Assembly (NCBI GenBank): GCA_902783535.1
Contig: CACZRJ010000043.1
Coordinates: forward strand, 1 to 7,378
Length of the DNA stretch: 7,378 nucleotides
Source of the DNA: an uncultured Ruminococcus sp.
GTDB taxonomy: Bacteria; Bacillota; Clostridia; Oscillospirales; CAG-382
Direction: 5' to 3'
Numbering within the stretch: position 1 is the stretch's first letter; each line of letters starts with the position of its first letter. The notes beneath the pieces are model-generated. The model was given only the letters and a program-made list of their open reading frames with translations, did not search any database and was not told the origin of the DNA. Below, piece after piece: positions 1 through 6,762 of this stretch. Both the position numbers and the translations under genes were made by a program.

Positions 1-1371
1 ACGTGCGAAAAAATGATCGCGTCGATTGCCGACCTCGTAAAAAGCGGAAAAATCAAGGAGATCAACGATATCAGAGACGAAACAGACATCAACGGTCTCC
101 GTCTCACGATCGATCTGAAAAAAGGCGCCGATCCGGAACTCCTGATCGCGAAGCTGAACAAACTGCATATCCTCGAAAGCGACTTTCCTTGCAACTTCAA
201 CGTTCTCGTCGGCGGCATTCCGAATACGCTCGGTATTCTGGACATCCTCGACGAATGGGTCGCTTTCCGCGTGGAATGTCTGCGCAGAGTATACATTTTC
301 GATCTTTCCAAAAAGAGCGACAAGCTTCATCTTCTCTACGGCTTGAAAGAAATCCTTCTTGACATCGACAAGGCCATTCAGATCATTCGGAAGACGGAAA
401 ACGACAAGGATGTCGTTCCCAACCTCATGAAAGGCTTCCAGATCGATCAGATACAGGCCGAATATGTGGCAGAGATCAAATTGCGCTATCTGAACCGAGA
501 ATACATCATCAACAGGATCGATGAGATCGAACAGCTTGAAAAAGACATCGCCGAGCTGAACGAACTCATTTCAAGCGAGCGCAAGATCAAGAACGTCGTT
601 GCGAAACAGCTGGCGAAAATAGCCGAAAAGTACGGGATCCCGAGAAAGACAACGGTCATGAACGCCGAGGATCTTTCCGAGCCGGAGATCGTCGAAACGG
701 TCGACGACTACGCCTGCGTGCTGTTCGCGAGCAGGGAAGGGTACCTGAAAAAATGCACGCCCGCTTCTCTCAGAGGCAGCGATGTGCAGCGGTTCAAAGA
801 AAACGACGGGCTGATGTACAAGCAGGAACTGTCCAACGGATATGAGCTTCTCGTATTCACGACAAAAGCGCAGGTTTATAAGACAAAGCTGAACGATTTC
901 GAGGACTGCAAGGCATCCGCGCTCGGAACATATCTGCCCGCGGCGCTTTCCTTCGAGCAGGACGAACGCGTCTCGGCAGTCGTTCCTCTGAAGGAATACA
1001 AAGGCAATCTCGTACTGTTTTTCGAGAACGGCAAGGCGGTCAGGATTCCGGTGAACTCCTATCAGACAAAACAGAACAGAAAGAAACTGACGAACGCCTT
1101 CTTCGGAGGCAGTCCTTTGGTCGGCGCATATCTTGAGGATCTTTATCCTGAATTCTTCCTCCAGACAGACGACCGGCGGGCGCTTCTTGTCAAAGGCAAG
1201 CAGGTCAGCGAGAAGACGACGAGAACGTCCTACGGTACTTCCGTTTTCACACTGAAAAAAGGGAAGAAGGTCATTTCAGCCGTGCCGTATGACCCCGCGA
1301 CGGTCGTGATCGACCGGCCGCAGCGCTACAGAAAGACAAGCCTTCCTTCCACAGGCGGGTTCGTCGACTGA
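1..1371 (+). CDS. parC: DNA topoisomerase IV subunit A (ParC-like), 3' part only
   Basis: Partial gene: the reading frame is open from base 1, so the ATG at 13 is internal and the true start lies off the left edge. Type IIA topoisomerase A subunits cut and rejoin both DNA strands; ParC with ParE decatenates daughter chromosomes. The 456 visible residues start in the GyrA/ParC core at the stretch equivalent to 'IAELV...I..IRDESD' (here SIADLVKSGKIKEI then IRDETD). Next come the 'FPCNFNVLVGG.P' segment, the coiled-coil and C-gate region up to about base 660, and a GyrA-type beta-pinwheel C-terminal domain (about 703-1371) with repeated blades such as LLVFTTKAQVYK and LVLFFENGKAVRIP. The active-site tyrosine is in the missing N-terminal part, perhaps 250-300 residues. 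There is no QRRGGKG-type GyrA box; the matching place reads QRFKENDG (787-810), which favours a topoisomerase IV-type enzyme over gyrase. A second, divergent GyrA cannot be excluded. A parE gene would be expected just upstream. Confidence 0.8.
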   Translation, partial: TCEKMIASIADLVKSGKIKEINDIRDETDINGLRLTIDLKKGADPELLIAKLNKLHILESDFPCNFNVLVGGIPNTLGILDILDEWVAFRVECLRRVYIFDLSKKSDKLHLLYGLKEILLDIDKAIQIIRKTENDKDVVPNLMKGFQIDQIQAEYVAEIKLRYLNREYIINRIDEIEQLEKDIAELNELISSERKIKNVVAKQLAKIAEKYGIPRKTTVMNAEDLSEPEIVETVDDYACVLFASREGYLKKCTPASLRGSDVQRFKENDGLMYKQELSNGYELLVFTTKAQVYKTKLNDFEDCKASALGTYLPAALSFEQDERVSAVVPLKEYKGNLVLFFENGKAVRIPVNSYQTKQNRKKLTNAFFGGSPLVGAYLEDLYPEFFLQTDDRRALLVKGKQVSEKTTRTSYGTSVFTLKKGKKVISAVPYDPATVVIDRPQRYRKTSLPSTGGFVD

Positions 1372-1398
1372 GCACAGCGCGGCGGCGCAGTCCCGGTA

Positions 1399-1427
1399 TT
1401 GACAGTGTCGCATATATAATGTATAAT
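1399..1427 (+). promoter_or_regulatory. Perfect-consensus sigma-A/sigma-70 promoter
   Basis: The -35 box TTGACA (1399-1404) and the -10 box TATAAT (1422-1427) are both exact consensus hexamers, separated by the ideal 17 bases. The predicted transcription start is an A near 1434, giving a leader of about 82 bases before gdpP. A second TATAAT at 1415-1420 lies only 10 bases from the -35 box and is unlikely to be used with it. No TGn extended -10 element precedes the 1422 hexamer. This promoter probably drives gdpP-rplI-dnaB-tilS-ftsH, possibly in addition to read-through from the topoisomerase gene. Confidence 0.85.
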
Positions 1428-1496
1428 GTTATGATAAAGAAGTTTCAGATCGTTTCACGGCCGGGCCCGTTTCATCTGGAACGAATCCGTTTCCGG

Positions 1497-1503
1497 AAAG
1501 GAG
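1497..1503 (+). promoter_or_regulatory. Ribosome binding site of gdpP, long spacing
   Basis: AAAGGAG is a strong Shine-Dalgarno sequence, but it ends 12 bases before the ATG at 1516, longer than the usual 6-9. No other in-frame start codon lies between it and that ATG. Its first base is the last base of the small TCCG/CGGA hairpin, so the leader fold could modestly affect access. Confidence 0.7.
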
Positions 1504-1515
1504 CATAGCAGACAG

Positions 1516-3516
1516 ATGAGAGACGCAAACCAGCGATTGGTCGACGGACTGATCGCGATCCTTCTGATGGTCATTGCCGTCATCGTGATGTTCTACTTAT
1601 CCATACCCGCCGGCATTGTTTTTTCTGTCCTGACGGTCATCTATGCCGCACTCCTTTACGCCAGGACCAAAGGCGCGCACCTCCATCTTTTTTCCTATAA
1701 AACCAAAGAGATCTCCACGATGATCCCCAACCTTCTGAAGTCACTGGACACGCCGATCCTCATTGTGGAAGAATCCAACCGCATCATCTGGGCCAACAAA
1801 TACTTTGAGAATCTGCCGGAGATGTCCGCGCACGTCCTTCTTCCTTCCTCCGATACGCTTCTCGACGGCTCTTTCTCCTACGCGAATCTTGAAAACGAGT
1901 ATCTTTCCGACCGCCCGTACTACGAGATCAATTCTGACTCCGGCGATTTCCGCGTCCGCGTCTTGTGCCTGAATACAAAACACAAAAGGTACTATGCCGC
2001 GGTCCTCTACGACATCTCCCAAGAGCTCGTACTCTCGAAAGAGTTGCATGACAGCAACGTCATGATCGCTTTGGCTTCCATCGACAACGCTTCGGAACTG
2101 GCTCAGAACGGGAACGAGACATTCCGTCTGACGTCTGCAAAGATCAGCGTGGAACTGACGGACTGGGCTAAGGAGTTCAACGGGCTGATCACCGAATTTG
2201 AAAGCGGCTCTTTCCTTCTGATTTTCGATCACAGGTATCTGGACAGGATGGAAGAGGACAGATTCAATATCATCGACCGCGTTACGGATCTTTCCGCTGG
2301 CGTTTCCAGCCTTCCTCTGACGATTTCAATCGGCGTCTGCGAAGAAAGCGGTACGATTTCTGACAAGTATCTGAGCGCCCAGAACGCACTCAGAATCGCC
2401 TTCCAGAAAGGCGGCGCCGTGTCCATCGTCAAAACGCCGGACGGATATCGAAGCTACGGCGGCAAGACAAAATCGGTCCAGAAACAGACCAGCATCCGCT
2501 CGAGAGTCTGTTCCGACCTTCTGATCAACAACATCGAGTCCAGCTCCAATGTGCTTGTCATGGGCCATCTGCGTCCGGATTTCGACTCCATCGCGTCAAA
2601 TGTCGGCGTCAGCAAAATCGTAAGCAAACTCGGCAAGCCCGTGAATATCGTCACGGACATTACCGAAGGCAATATTTCAAACGCGTTCGAGATGCTGAGG
2701 GGCATTGCCGAATACGAGGAAATGTTTGTCGACGCCAGAAAAGGGATGGACCTCATGACCCCGGACACGCTTCTGATCATCACGGACGCGTCCAATCCGG
2801 TCAACTTTTACTCCCAGGACATTTATCAGAATGCGAGACGCGTCATTGTCATCGACCATCATACGCTCGACCAGCATCTGAAGGAAACCGTCCTGCAGCC
2901 GTATGACATCGACCCGAATGCGTCGAGCGCCTCCGAGCTCGTCTGCGAAATGCTGGAACTGCTCTTCCCGGAGAACATCCTTCGTCCGGAGGAGGCGCAG
3001 CTGATGCTCACCGGCATCCTGCTCGACACGCAGTTCTTCTCCAGAGACACCGGTTCGAGAACGTTCCGCGCGTGTGCTTTCCTCAGAAACGCGGGAGCGG
3101 ATTCGGCGCAGGTCAAGACGCTGTTCAAGGCGGACATCTCGGAATTCGAGCGCACGAACAGATTTATTGAAAACAAGTCTGTTTTTCGCAATTCCTTCAT
3201 GATATCCTATTTTGACGAAGACAGCGATCCGCAGAACATGGTCAGCGCGGCCAAAGCCGCAGAGCAACTAGTGAACATCCAGGGAATCATCGCATCCTTC
3301 GTCCTCTACAGGACCGGCGAAGGGATATCGATGTCCGCCAGATCCGACGGTACGTTCAACGTCGTGAATGTTGTACGGCCGCTCGGCGGGGGAGGTCATT
3401 TCCAGTCGGCCGGTGCAAAGCTATCCCAGGATGGCGCTCCGGTTATGAATATGTCCGTTGCGATCAATCTTGTCAAGGAAGCGATTACAAGCTACCTGGA
3501 ATCAAACGATACGTGA
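1516..3516 (+). CDS. gdpP: Cyclic-di-AMP phosphodiesterase GdpP (PAS, degenerate GGDEF, DHH-DHHA1)
   Basis: GdpP (YybT) is a membrane-anchored enzyme that hydrolyses c-di-AMP to pApA and so controls potassium and osmolyte balance and cell-wall stress in Bacillota. The 666 residues match the family's usual length of about 650-660. Two membrane helices lie at about 8-28 and 30-49. A PAS-like domain follows (about 77-165), then a degenerate GGDEF domain in which the signature is ESGSF (229-233), so no cyclase activity is expected. The DHH phosphoesterase domain carries the expected metal-site residues: H351, D355 and D357 in GHLRPDFDS, D424 in TDASN, D447-H448-H449, and D504 in GILLDT. The DHHA1 domain ends the protein with GGGGH at 624-628. 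The catalytic half therefore looks intact. The start is set by AAAGGAG upstream and by placement of the first helix. It is the first gene after the consensus promoter and is followed by rplI and dnaB, the order known from Bacillus (yybT-rplI-dnaC). Confidence 0.95.
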   Translation: MRDANQRLVDGLIAILLMVIAVIVMFYLSIPAGIVFSVLTVIYAALLYARTKGAHLHLFSYKTKEISTMIPNLLKSLDTPILIVEESNRIIWANKYFENLPEMSAHVLLPSSDTLLDGSFSYANLENEYLSDRPYYEINSDSGDFRVRVLCLNTKHKRYYAAVLYDISQELVLSKELHDSNVMIALASIDNASELAQNGNETFRLTSAKISVELTDWAKEFNGLITEFESGSFLLIFDHRYLDRMEEDRFNIIDRVTDLSAGVSSLPLTISIGVCEESGTISDKYLSAQNALRIAFQKGGAVSIVKTPDGYRSYGGKTKSVQKQTSIRSRVCSDLLINNIESSSNVLVMGHLRPDFDSIASNVGVSKIVSKLGKPVNIVTDITEGNISNAFEMLRGIAEYEEMFVDARKGMDLMTPDTLLIITDASNPVNFYSQDIYQNARRVIVIDHHTLDQHLKETVLQPYDIDPNASSASELVCEMLELLFPENILRPEEAQLMLTGILLDTQFFSRDTGSRTFRACAFLRNAGADSAQVKTLFKADISEFERTNRFIENKSVFRNSFMISYFDEDSDPQNMVSAAKAAEQLVNIQGIIASFVLYRTGEGISMSARSDGTFNVVNVVRPLGGGGHFQSAGAKLSQDGAPVMNMSVAINLVKEAITSYLESNDT

Positions 3517-3541
3517 AAAGCACGTAAACCCAGTAATTAAT

Positions 3542-3549
3542 GAAAGGCG
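3542..3549 (+). promoter_or_regulatory. Ribosome binding site that fixes the rplI start
   Basis: GAAAGGCGG-like purine-rich sequence (core AAAGGCGG) lies 10 bases before the ATG at 3560. It supports that ATG over the in-frame ATG at 3458, which lies inside gdpP and would add 34 residues not found in bL9 proteins. Confidence 0.7.
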
Positions 3550-3559
3550 GTATCCAATC

Positions 3560-4003
3560 ATGAAAGTCATTCTTCTTCAGGACGTCAAAGCACAGGGCAA
3601 AAAGGGTGATCTGATCAACGTTTCCGACGGTTACGCGAAAAACTATCTCTTCCCGCGGCATCTCGCAAAAGAAGCCGATGCCCAGGTGATGACGGAGCTT
3701 AAAAACAAAGAACAGGCCGCCGCATACAGAGAAGCCGAGGACAGGAAAAGCGCCGAAGAAATGAAAAAGAAACTGGACGGCATCGTGCTCATTTTCCACA
3801 CCACCGGAGGCGCGGACGGAAGGCTTTACGGAGCCGTCACTTCCAAGGACATATCCGACAAACTGATGGAAGACCACGGGATTTCGATCGACAAGAAAAA
3901 GATATCCGTCAGTCAGACCATCAAGACCGTCGGCGACTTCACCGCAGACATCAAGCTTTACCGGGACATCTCATCCGTTTTGAAGATCACCGTGAAATCA
4001 TAG
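3560..4003 (+). CDS. rplI: 50S ribosomal protein bL9
   Basis: bL9 binds 23S rRNA near the base of the L1 stalk and helps maintain reading frame; it is an elongated protein with two globular domains joined by a long helix. The 147 residues fit the family length (about 148-150). The N-terminal domain begins MKVILLQDV and carries the bL9 signature G13-K-K-G16, V21, G24-Y25 and N28-Y29-L30-F31-P32-R33. A charged helical linker follows (about 40-75, rich in K, E and A), then the C-terminal domain with GADGRLYGAVTSKDI. The frame stays open upstream to 3458, but the bL9 N-terminus and the ribosome site at 3542-3549 place the start at 3560. It sits 43 bases after gdpP and 22 before dnaB with no promoter or terminator seen, so it is almost certainly cotranscribed with both. 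Confidence 0.97.
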   Translation: MKVILLQDVKAQGKKGDLINVSDGYAKNYLFPRHLAKEADAQVMTELKNKEQAAAYREAEDRKSAEEMKKKLDGIVLIFHTTGGADGRLYGAVTSKDISDKLMEDHGISIDKKKISVSQTIKTVGDFTADIKLYRDISSVLKITVKS

Positions 4004-4025
4004 ACTTCTGAAAGGAATCATCTTT

Positions 4026-5387
4026 ATGCCGGACATCGAAAGTCTGAAAAGAGCGCCGAACAACATCGACGCTGAAAAAGCCATTCTCGGCAATATCATC
4101 ATCGACCCTGCATCGTTTGAGTCCGTATCATTTCTGAAAAGGGAAGACTTCTATATTGACGAGCATAAGGTCATTTTTGACGCGATCGCCGACATGGCAA
4201 ACAAAGGGCAGGAAATAGATACCATCACCCTGGTTGACGCATTGACAAAGCTCGGAACATATACGAGCGGCGACGCGAGCAGATATATCAAGCTTCTCGT
4301 GGACAGCGCGACAAACACGAATATTGTGCCGTATGCGACAATCGTCCAGGAAAAATCGCTCCTGCGTCAGCTGATCGATGCGAGCAAGCAGATCTCCGAC
4401 AGCGCCTACAGCGAAATCGGACCGGTGGCTGACATCCTCGACAAAGCCGAAAGCGCGATCTATGCGGTTTCAAACCAGAAATACTCTCATGAGTTTTCCA
4501 CGATCCATTCGCTCCTGACGGAGACATACCAGATCCTTCAGCACAGGATGAACAACCCGAACGAAAAGTTCGGCATTCAGAGCAATTTTGAAGAACTGGA
4601 TTCGACCCTTGTCGGTTTCGGTCCCGGTGATCTCGTCATCATCGGCGCAAGGCCCGGAATGGGCAAAACCAGTTTTGCCATGAACATTGCCTGCAACGTG
4701 GCGAAGTCCATGCCTGACCGCGCCGTTGCCGTCTTTTCCCTGGAAATGGACGCGCTCCAGCTCGCTTCGAGACTGCTTGCCTCGGAAGCGCTCGTGCCCG
4801 GACAGCAGATGCTGGACGGAAAGCTGACAGATTCCGACTGGCAGCGTCTCGCCGACGCAAGTTCGGCACTTTCCAAGACGAGGATCTTTATCAATGACTC
4901 TTCAGAAATCACCGTCAGCGAAATGCGGTCGAAGCTCAGAAAAATCGAGAATCTCAGTCTCGTCGTCATCGACTACCTGCAGCTGATGCATGACAGCCGG
5001 TATTCCGAAAACCGCGTTTTGGAAGTCGCCCAGATCACCCGCTCTCTGAAGATCATGGCGAAGGAGTTCCAGGTGCCGGTGCTTCTGTGCTCTCAGCTCT
5101 CAAGGCCGCCCCGCGAATCACGCGAAGCGAAAAAGCCCGCCCTGACGGACCTTCGCGACTCCGGCGCCATCGAGCAGGATGCCGATATCGTCATGTTCAT
5201 CCATCGGGAAGAATATTATAAAGTCGGTGAGAGAACCGGCGAGGATCTCTCTGATCACGAGACTGCATCGATCATCATTGCGAAGAACAGGCACGGCGAA
5301 ACAAAAACGATCAAGCTGGACTGGTACGGACGCCATTTCCGCTTCATCTCGCCATCTAGGTACGATGACAACGAGCCGGCTGAATAG
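4026..5387 (+). CDS. dnaB: Replicative DNA helicase DnaB (DnaC in Bacillus)
   Basis: This is the hexameric 5'-3' helicase that unwinds DNA at the replication fork and recruits primase DnaG. At 453 residues it has normal length and no intein. The N-terminal helical domain opens with the typical NNIDAEKAILGNIIIDP. The RecA-like C-terminal domain has Walker A GARPGMGKT (207-215, K214), the FSLEM motif with catalytic-type E240, Walker B LVVIDYLQL with D316, the SQLSR motif, LRDSGAIEQDAD, and the arginine-finger region AKNRHG (R422). All key residues are present, so it should be active. An AAAGGA ribosome site at about 4011-4016 precedes the ATG by about 9 bases. Its 3' end overlaps tilS by 23 bases, indicating coupled expression. 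In Bacillus the orthologue is called dnaC and is loaded by DnaI; no loader gene is in this window. Confidence 0.97.
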   Translation: MPDIESLKRAPNNIDAEKAILGNIIIDPASFESVSFLKREDFYIDEHKVIFDAIADMANKGQEIDTITLVDALTKLGTYTSGDASRYIKLLVDSATNTNIVPYATIVQEKSLLRQLIDASKQISDSAYSEIGPVADILDKAESAIYAVSNQKYSHEFSTIHSLLTETYQILQHRMNNPNEKFGIQSNFEELDSTLVGFGPGDLVIIGARPGMGKTSFAMNIACNVAKSMPDRAVAVFSLEMDALQLASRLLASEALVPGQQMLDGKLTDSDWQRLADASSALSKTRIFINDSSEITVSEMRSKLRKIENLSLVVIDYLQLMHDSRYSENRVLEVAQITRSLKIMAKEFQVPVLLCSQLSRPPRESREAKKPALTDLRDSGAIEQDADIVMFIHREEYYKVGERTGEDLSDHETASIIIAKNRHGETKTIKLDWYGRHFRFISPSRYDDNEPAE

Positions 5388-6762
5388 AACGCAATACGAA
5401 GTGCTCCGGTTCATCACCGGCCATCAGCTGATCCGGCCGGGTGATTCCGTTTGCGTCTGTTATTCGGGCGGGGTGGATTCTTCCGTCCTGCTCGACATTC
5501 TGTATGCACTCCGGGAACGTATTCCTATCCGGCTGAGCGCCTGTCACATGAATCACGGAATCCGCGGAAATGATGCGGACAGAGACGAGGCTTTCTGCAG
5601 GGAACAGGCCCTGAACAAATACGGCATTCCATTTTATTCCGTGAAAAAGGATATTCCATCTGCTCAAAAACAAGTGCGCAAGTCACTTGAAGAAACAGGC
5701 AGGGAAGTCCGCTATCAGTGGTTTGAAGAAATTGCCGCAGAACACCGTATCGACCTGTTCGCTACCGCGCACCAGAAAAATGACGTTGCGGAGACGGTCG
5801 TGTATCATATGATACGCGGCACCGGGATCGACGGACTTTGCGGGATTCCGGTCCGCAGAGACAAGTTTATCAGGCCGATCCTTTTTCTTTCCCGCGAAGA
5901 CGTCGTGAAGTATGCGGAAGAAAACGGTATTCCGTTTGTCGAAGACCGGACGAACGACGACATGAGCATCACGCGCAACATGATCCGCTCAGTCATCCTT
6001 CCTCAAATGGAAGCCATCAATCCGAAGGCTGTGGAATCTATCGCGCGTCTTGCCGATTACAGCGTGCAGGAGCGTACGTTCCTGGACAGATGCATGCCGT
6101 ACGAGCCGCACGCTTCTGACATGAAAACGCTGGATCCCGTCATTCTCAGAAGGTATATTTCCCGCCTGTATGAAGCCGTTTCCGGTCAATCCCTGTGCTA
6201 TCGGCATCTGGACGCGCTCTGCGATGCCGTTCGCAGGGAAACAACCTCTACGATCGAACTTCCCGGCCTTTACGACGCGGTTTGCGGAAACGGATCCGTC
6301 CGGTTTGTGAAAAAAGGTCCGAAAGAAGCGTCATTCGGTTCATTTCAGGGTACGCTGGAAACTGGAATTCAGACGGTTCACGAACGCTGCAGAATCGTTT
6401 TGGGCCCTATACCAGATACCGATGCACTGAAACGGGAGAAAATTCACAATTTATCCACAGAGTTCTACTTGCGAAAAGACGGAATCAGTGGCAAAATCCA
6501 GTATAGGATGCGCGCGCCCGGCGATCATCTGACCGAGTTCGGAATAAGCAAGAAGGTCAAGAAGCTCTTCATAGACCGAAAGATTCCGCCGGACGTTCGT
6601 CCTCTCATCCCGATCCTCTATGACGACCGGGGCATCCTGTGCGTTCCATTCGTTGGGATCGCCGACCGTGCATTTACGAAGAGCCAGGAACCCAGCGATG
6701 CCGTACGCGTCGTTGTGACAATAGATTTTCCAAACACTCAGAAAGAAGGTGAAAGCCAGTGA
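5365..6762 (+). CDS. tilS: tRNA(Ile)-lysidine synthetase TilS
   Basis: TilS converts C34 of the CAU-anticodon tRNA-Ile to lysidine using ATP and lysine, so that it reads AUA and is charged with isoleucine; it is essential in most bacteria. The 465-residue protein is close to the B. subtilis length. The N-terminal PP-loop ATPase has SGGVDS (34-39), HMNHGIRG (61-68), the ATAHQKNDVAET segment (133-144) and RGTGIDGL. Then come D194 with TN (196-197) and the TRNMIR segment (203-208). The C-terminal TilS domain contains RAPGD (383-387) and KKLFIDRKIPP. The usual Gln in NDQAET is Val here (V141). The start at 5365 lies inside dnaB and begins the recognisable domain 30 residues later; the frame is open further upstream (ATG at 5179), but that extension is only the dnaB coding sequence read in another frame. 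Only a weak AGG lies before 5365, so translation probably depends on coupling to dnaB. Confidence 0.95.
   Translation: MTTSRLNRTQYEVLRFITGHQLIRPGDSVCVCYSGGVDSSVLLDILYALRERIPIRLSACHMNHGIRGNDADRDEAFCREQALNKYGIPFYSVKKDIPSAQKQVRKSLEETGREVRYQWFEEIAAEHRIDLFATAHQKNDVAETVVYHMIRGTGIDGLCGIPVRRDKFIRPILFLSREDVVKYAEENGIPFVEDRTNDDMSITRNMIRSVILPQMEAINPKAVESIARLADYSVQERTFLDRCMPYEPHASDMKTLDPVILRRYISRLYEAVSGQSLCYRHLDALCDAVRRETTSTIELPGLYDAVCGNGSVRFVKKGPKEASFGSFQGTLETGIQTVHERCRIVLGPIPDTDALKREKIHNLSTEFYLRKDGISGKIQYRMRAPGDHLTEFGISKKVKKLFIDRKIPPDVRPLIPILYDDRGILCVPFVGIADRAFTKSQEPSDAVRVVVTIDFPNTQKEGESQ
6451..6459 (+). promoter_or_regulatory. Perfect DnaA-box match inside tilS
   Basis: TTATCCACA is an exact match to the high-affinity DnaA box, here forming in-frame codons Leu-Ser-Thr of tilS. 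A two-mismatch relative (AAATTCACA, 6440-6448) lies 11 bases upstream in the same direction, about one helical turn. By simple arithmetic an exact match to this nine-base sequence is expected about 0.06 times in a window this size on both strands with even base composition. A functional role is unproven, and a chance match is the more likely reading. Confidence 0.3.
6744..6752 (+). promoter_or_regulatory. Ribosome binding site that fixes the ftsH GTG start
   Basis: AGAAGGTGA lies within the end of tilS, with its G-rich core 7-9 bases before the GTG at 6759. It supports the GTG start over the in-frame ATG at 6795, which would remove about half of the first membrane helix. Confidence 0.75.

Larger units (their letters stand above)
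1372..1515 (+). other. Intergenic region with promoter and gdpP leader
   Basis: This 144-base gap is the only sizeable non-coding stretch in the window. Its left third is GC-rich and contains a weak GCGC/GCGC inverted repeat (1377-1380 with 1385-1388) without a T-run, so it is not a convincing terminator for the topoisomerase gene. A vegetative promoter follows at 1399-1427. The remainder (about 1434-1515) is the predicted gdpP 5' leader. It holds one 6-bp hairpin (CGTTTC 1468-1473 with GGAACG 1478-1483, loop ATCT, one G-T pair), a second 4-bp hairpin (TCCG 1486-1489 with CGGA 1494-1497), and three copies of CGTTTC at 1451, 1468 and 1488. No known riboswitch or protein-binding leader was recognised. 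Confidence 0.7.

Noticed and set aside
3..362. Open frame of 119 codons in another + frame over the topoisomerase gene
   Set aside because: The translation is highly basic and low in complexity, and the other frame encodes clear topoisomerase sequence.
1377..1388. GCGC/GCGC inverted repeat as a terminator of the topoisomerase gene
   Set aside because: The stem is only 4 bp and no T-run follows, so it does not meet the pattern of an intrinsic terminator.
1415..1420. Upstream TATAAT as the -10 box
   Set aside because: It is only 10 bases from the TTGACA; the copy at 1422-1427 has the correct 17-base spacing.
1463..1469. GGGCCC-type palindrome in the leader as an operator
   Set aside because: The palindrome is only 8 bases (1462-1469, CGGGCCCG), which is too short to support a specific regulator.
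1597..1605. TTATCCATA as a second DnaA box
   Set aside because: It has one mismatch at a conserved position, lies within the gdpP membrane-helix codons, and is far from the tilS site.
1741..2232. Antisense open frame (163 codons) opposite the PAS/GGDEF part of gdpP
   Set aside because: It is a shadow of a well-supported gene, with no ribosome site or recognisable domain.
2677..3267. Long antisense open frame (196 codons) opposite gdpP
   Set aside because: It lies wholly opposite the conserved DHH domain, its translation resembles no family I know, and its length is explained by the codon bias of the sense gene.
3458..3559. N-terminal extension of bL9
   Set aside because: It overlaps the gdpP 3' end and lacks homology to bL9; the ATG at 3560 with its ribosome site matches the conserved N-terminus.
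5179..5364. 62-residue N-terminal extension of TilS
   Set aside because: It is the dnaB coding sequence read in a second frame; the PP-loop domain is correctly spaced from the ATG at 5365.
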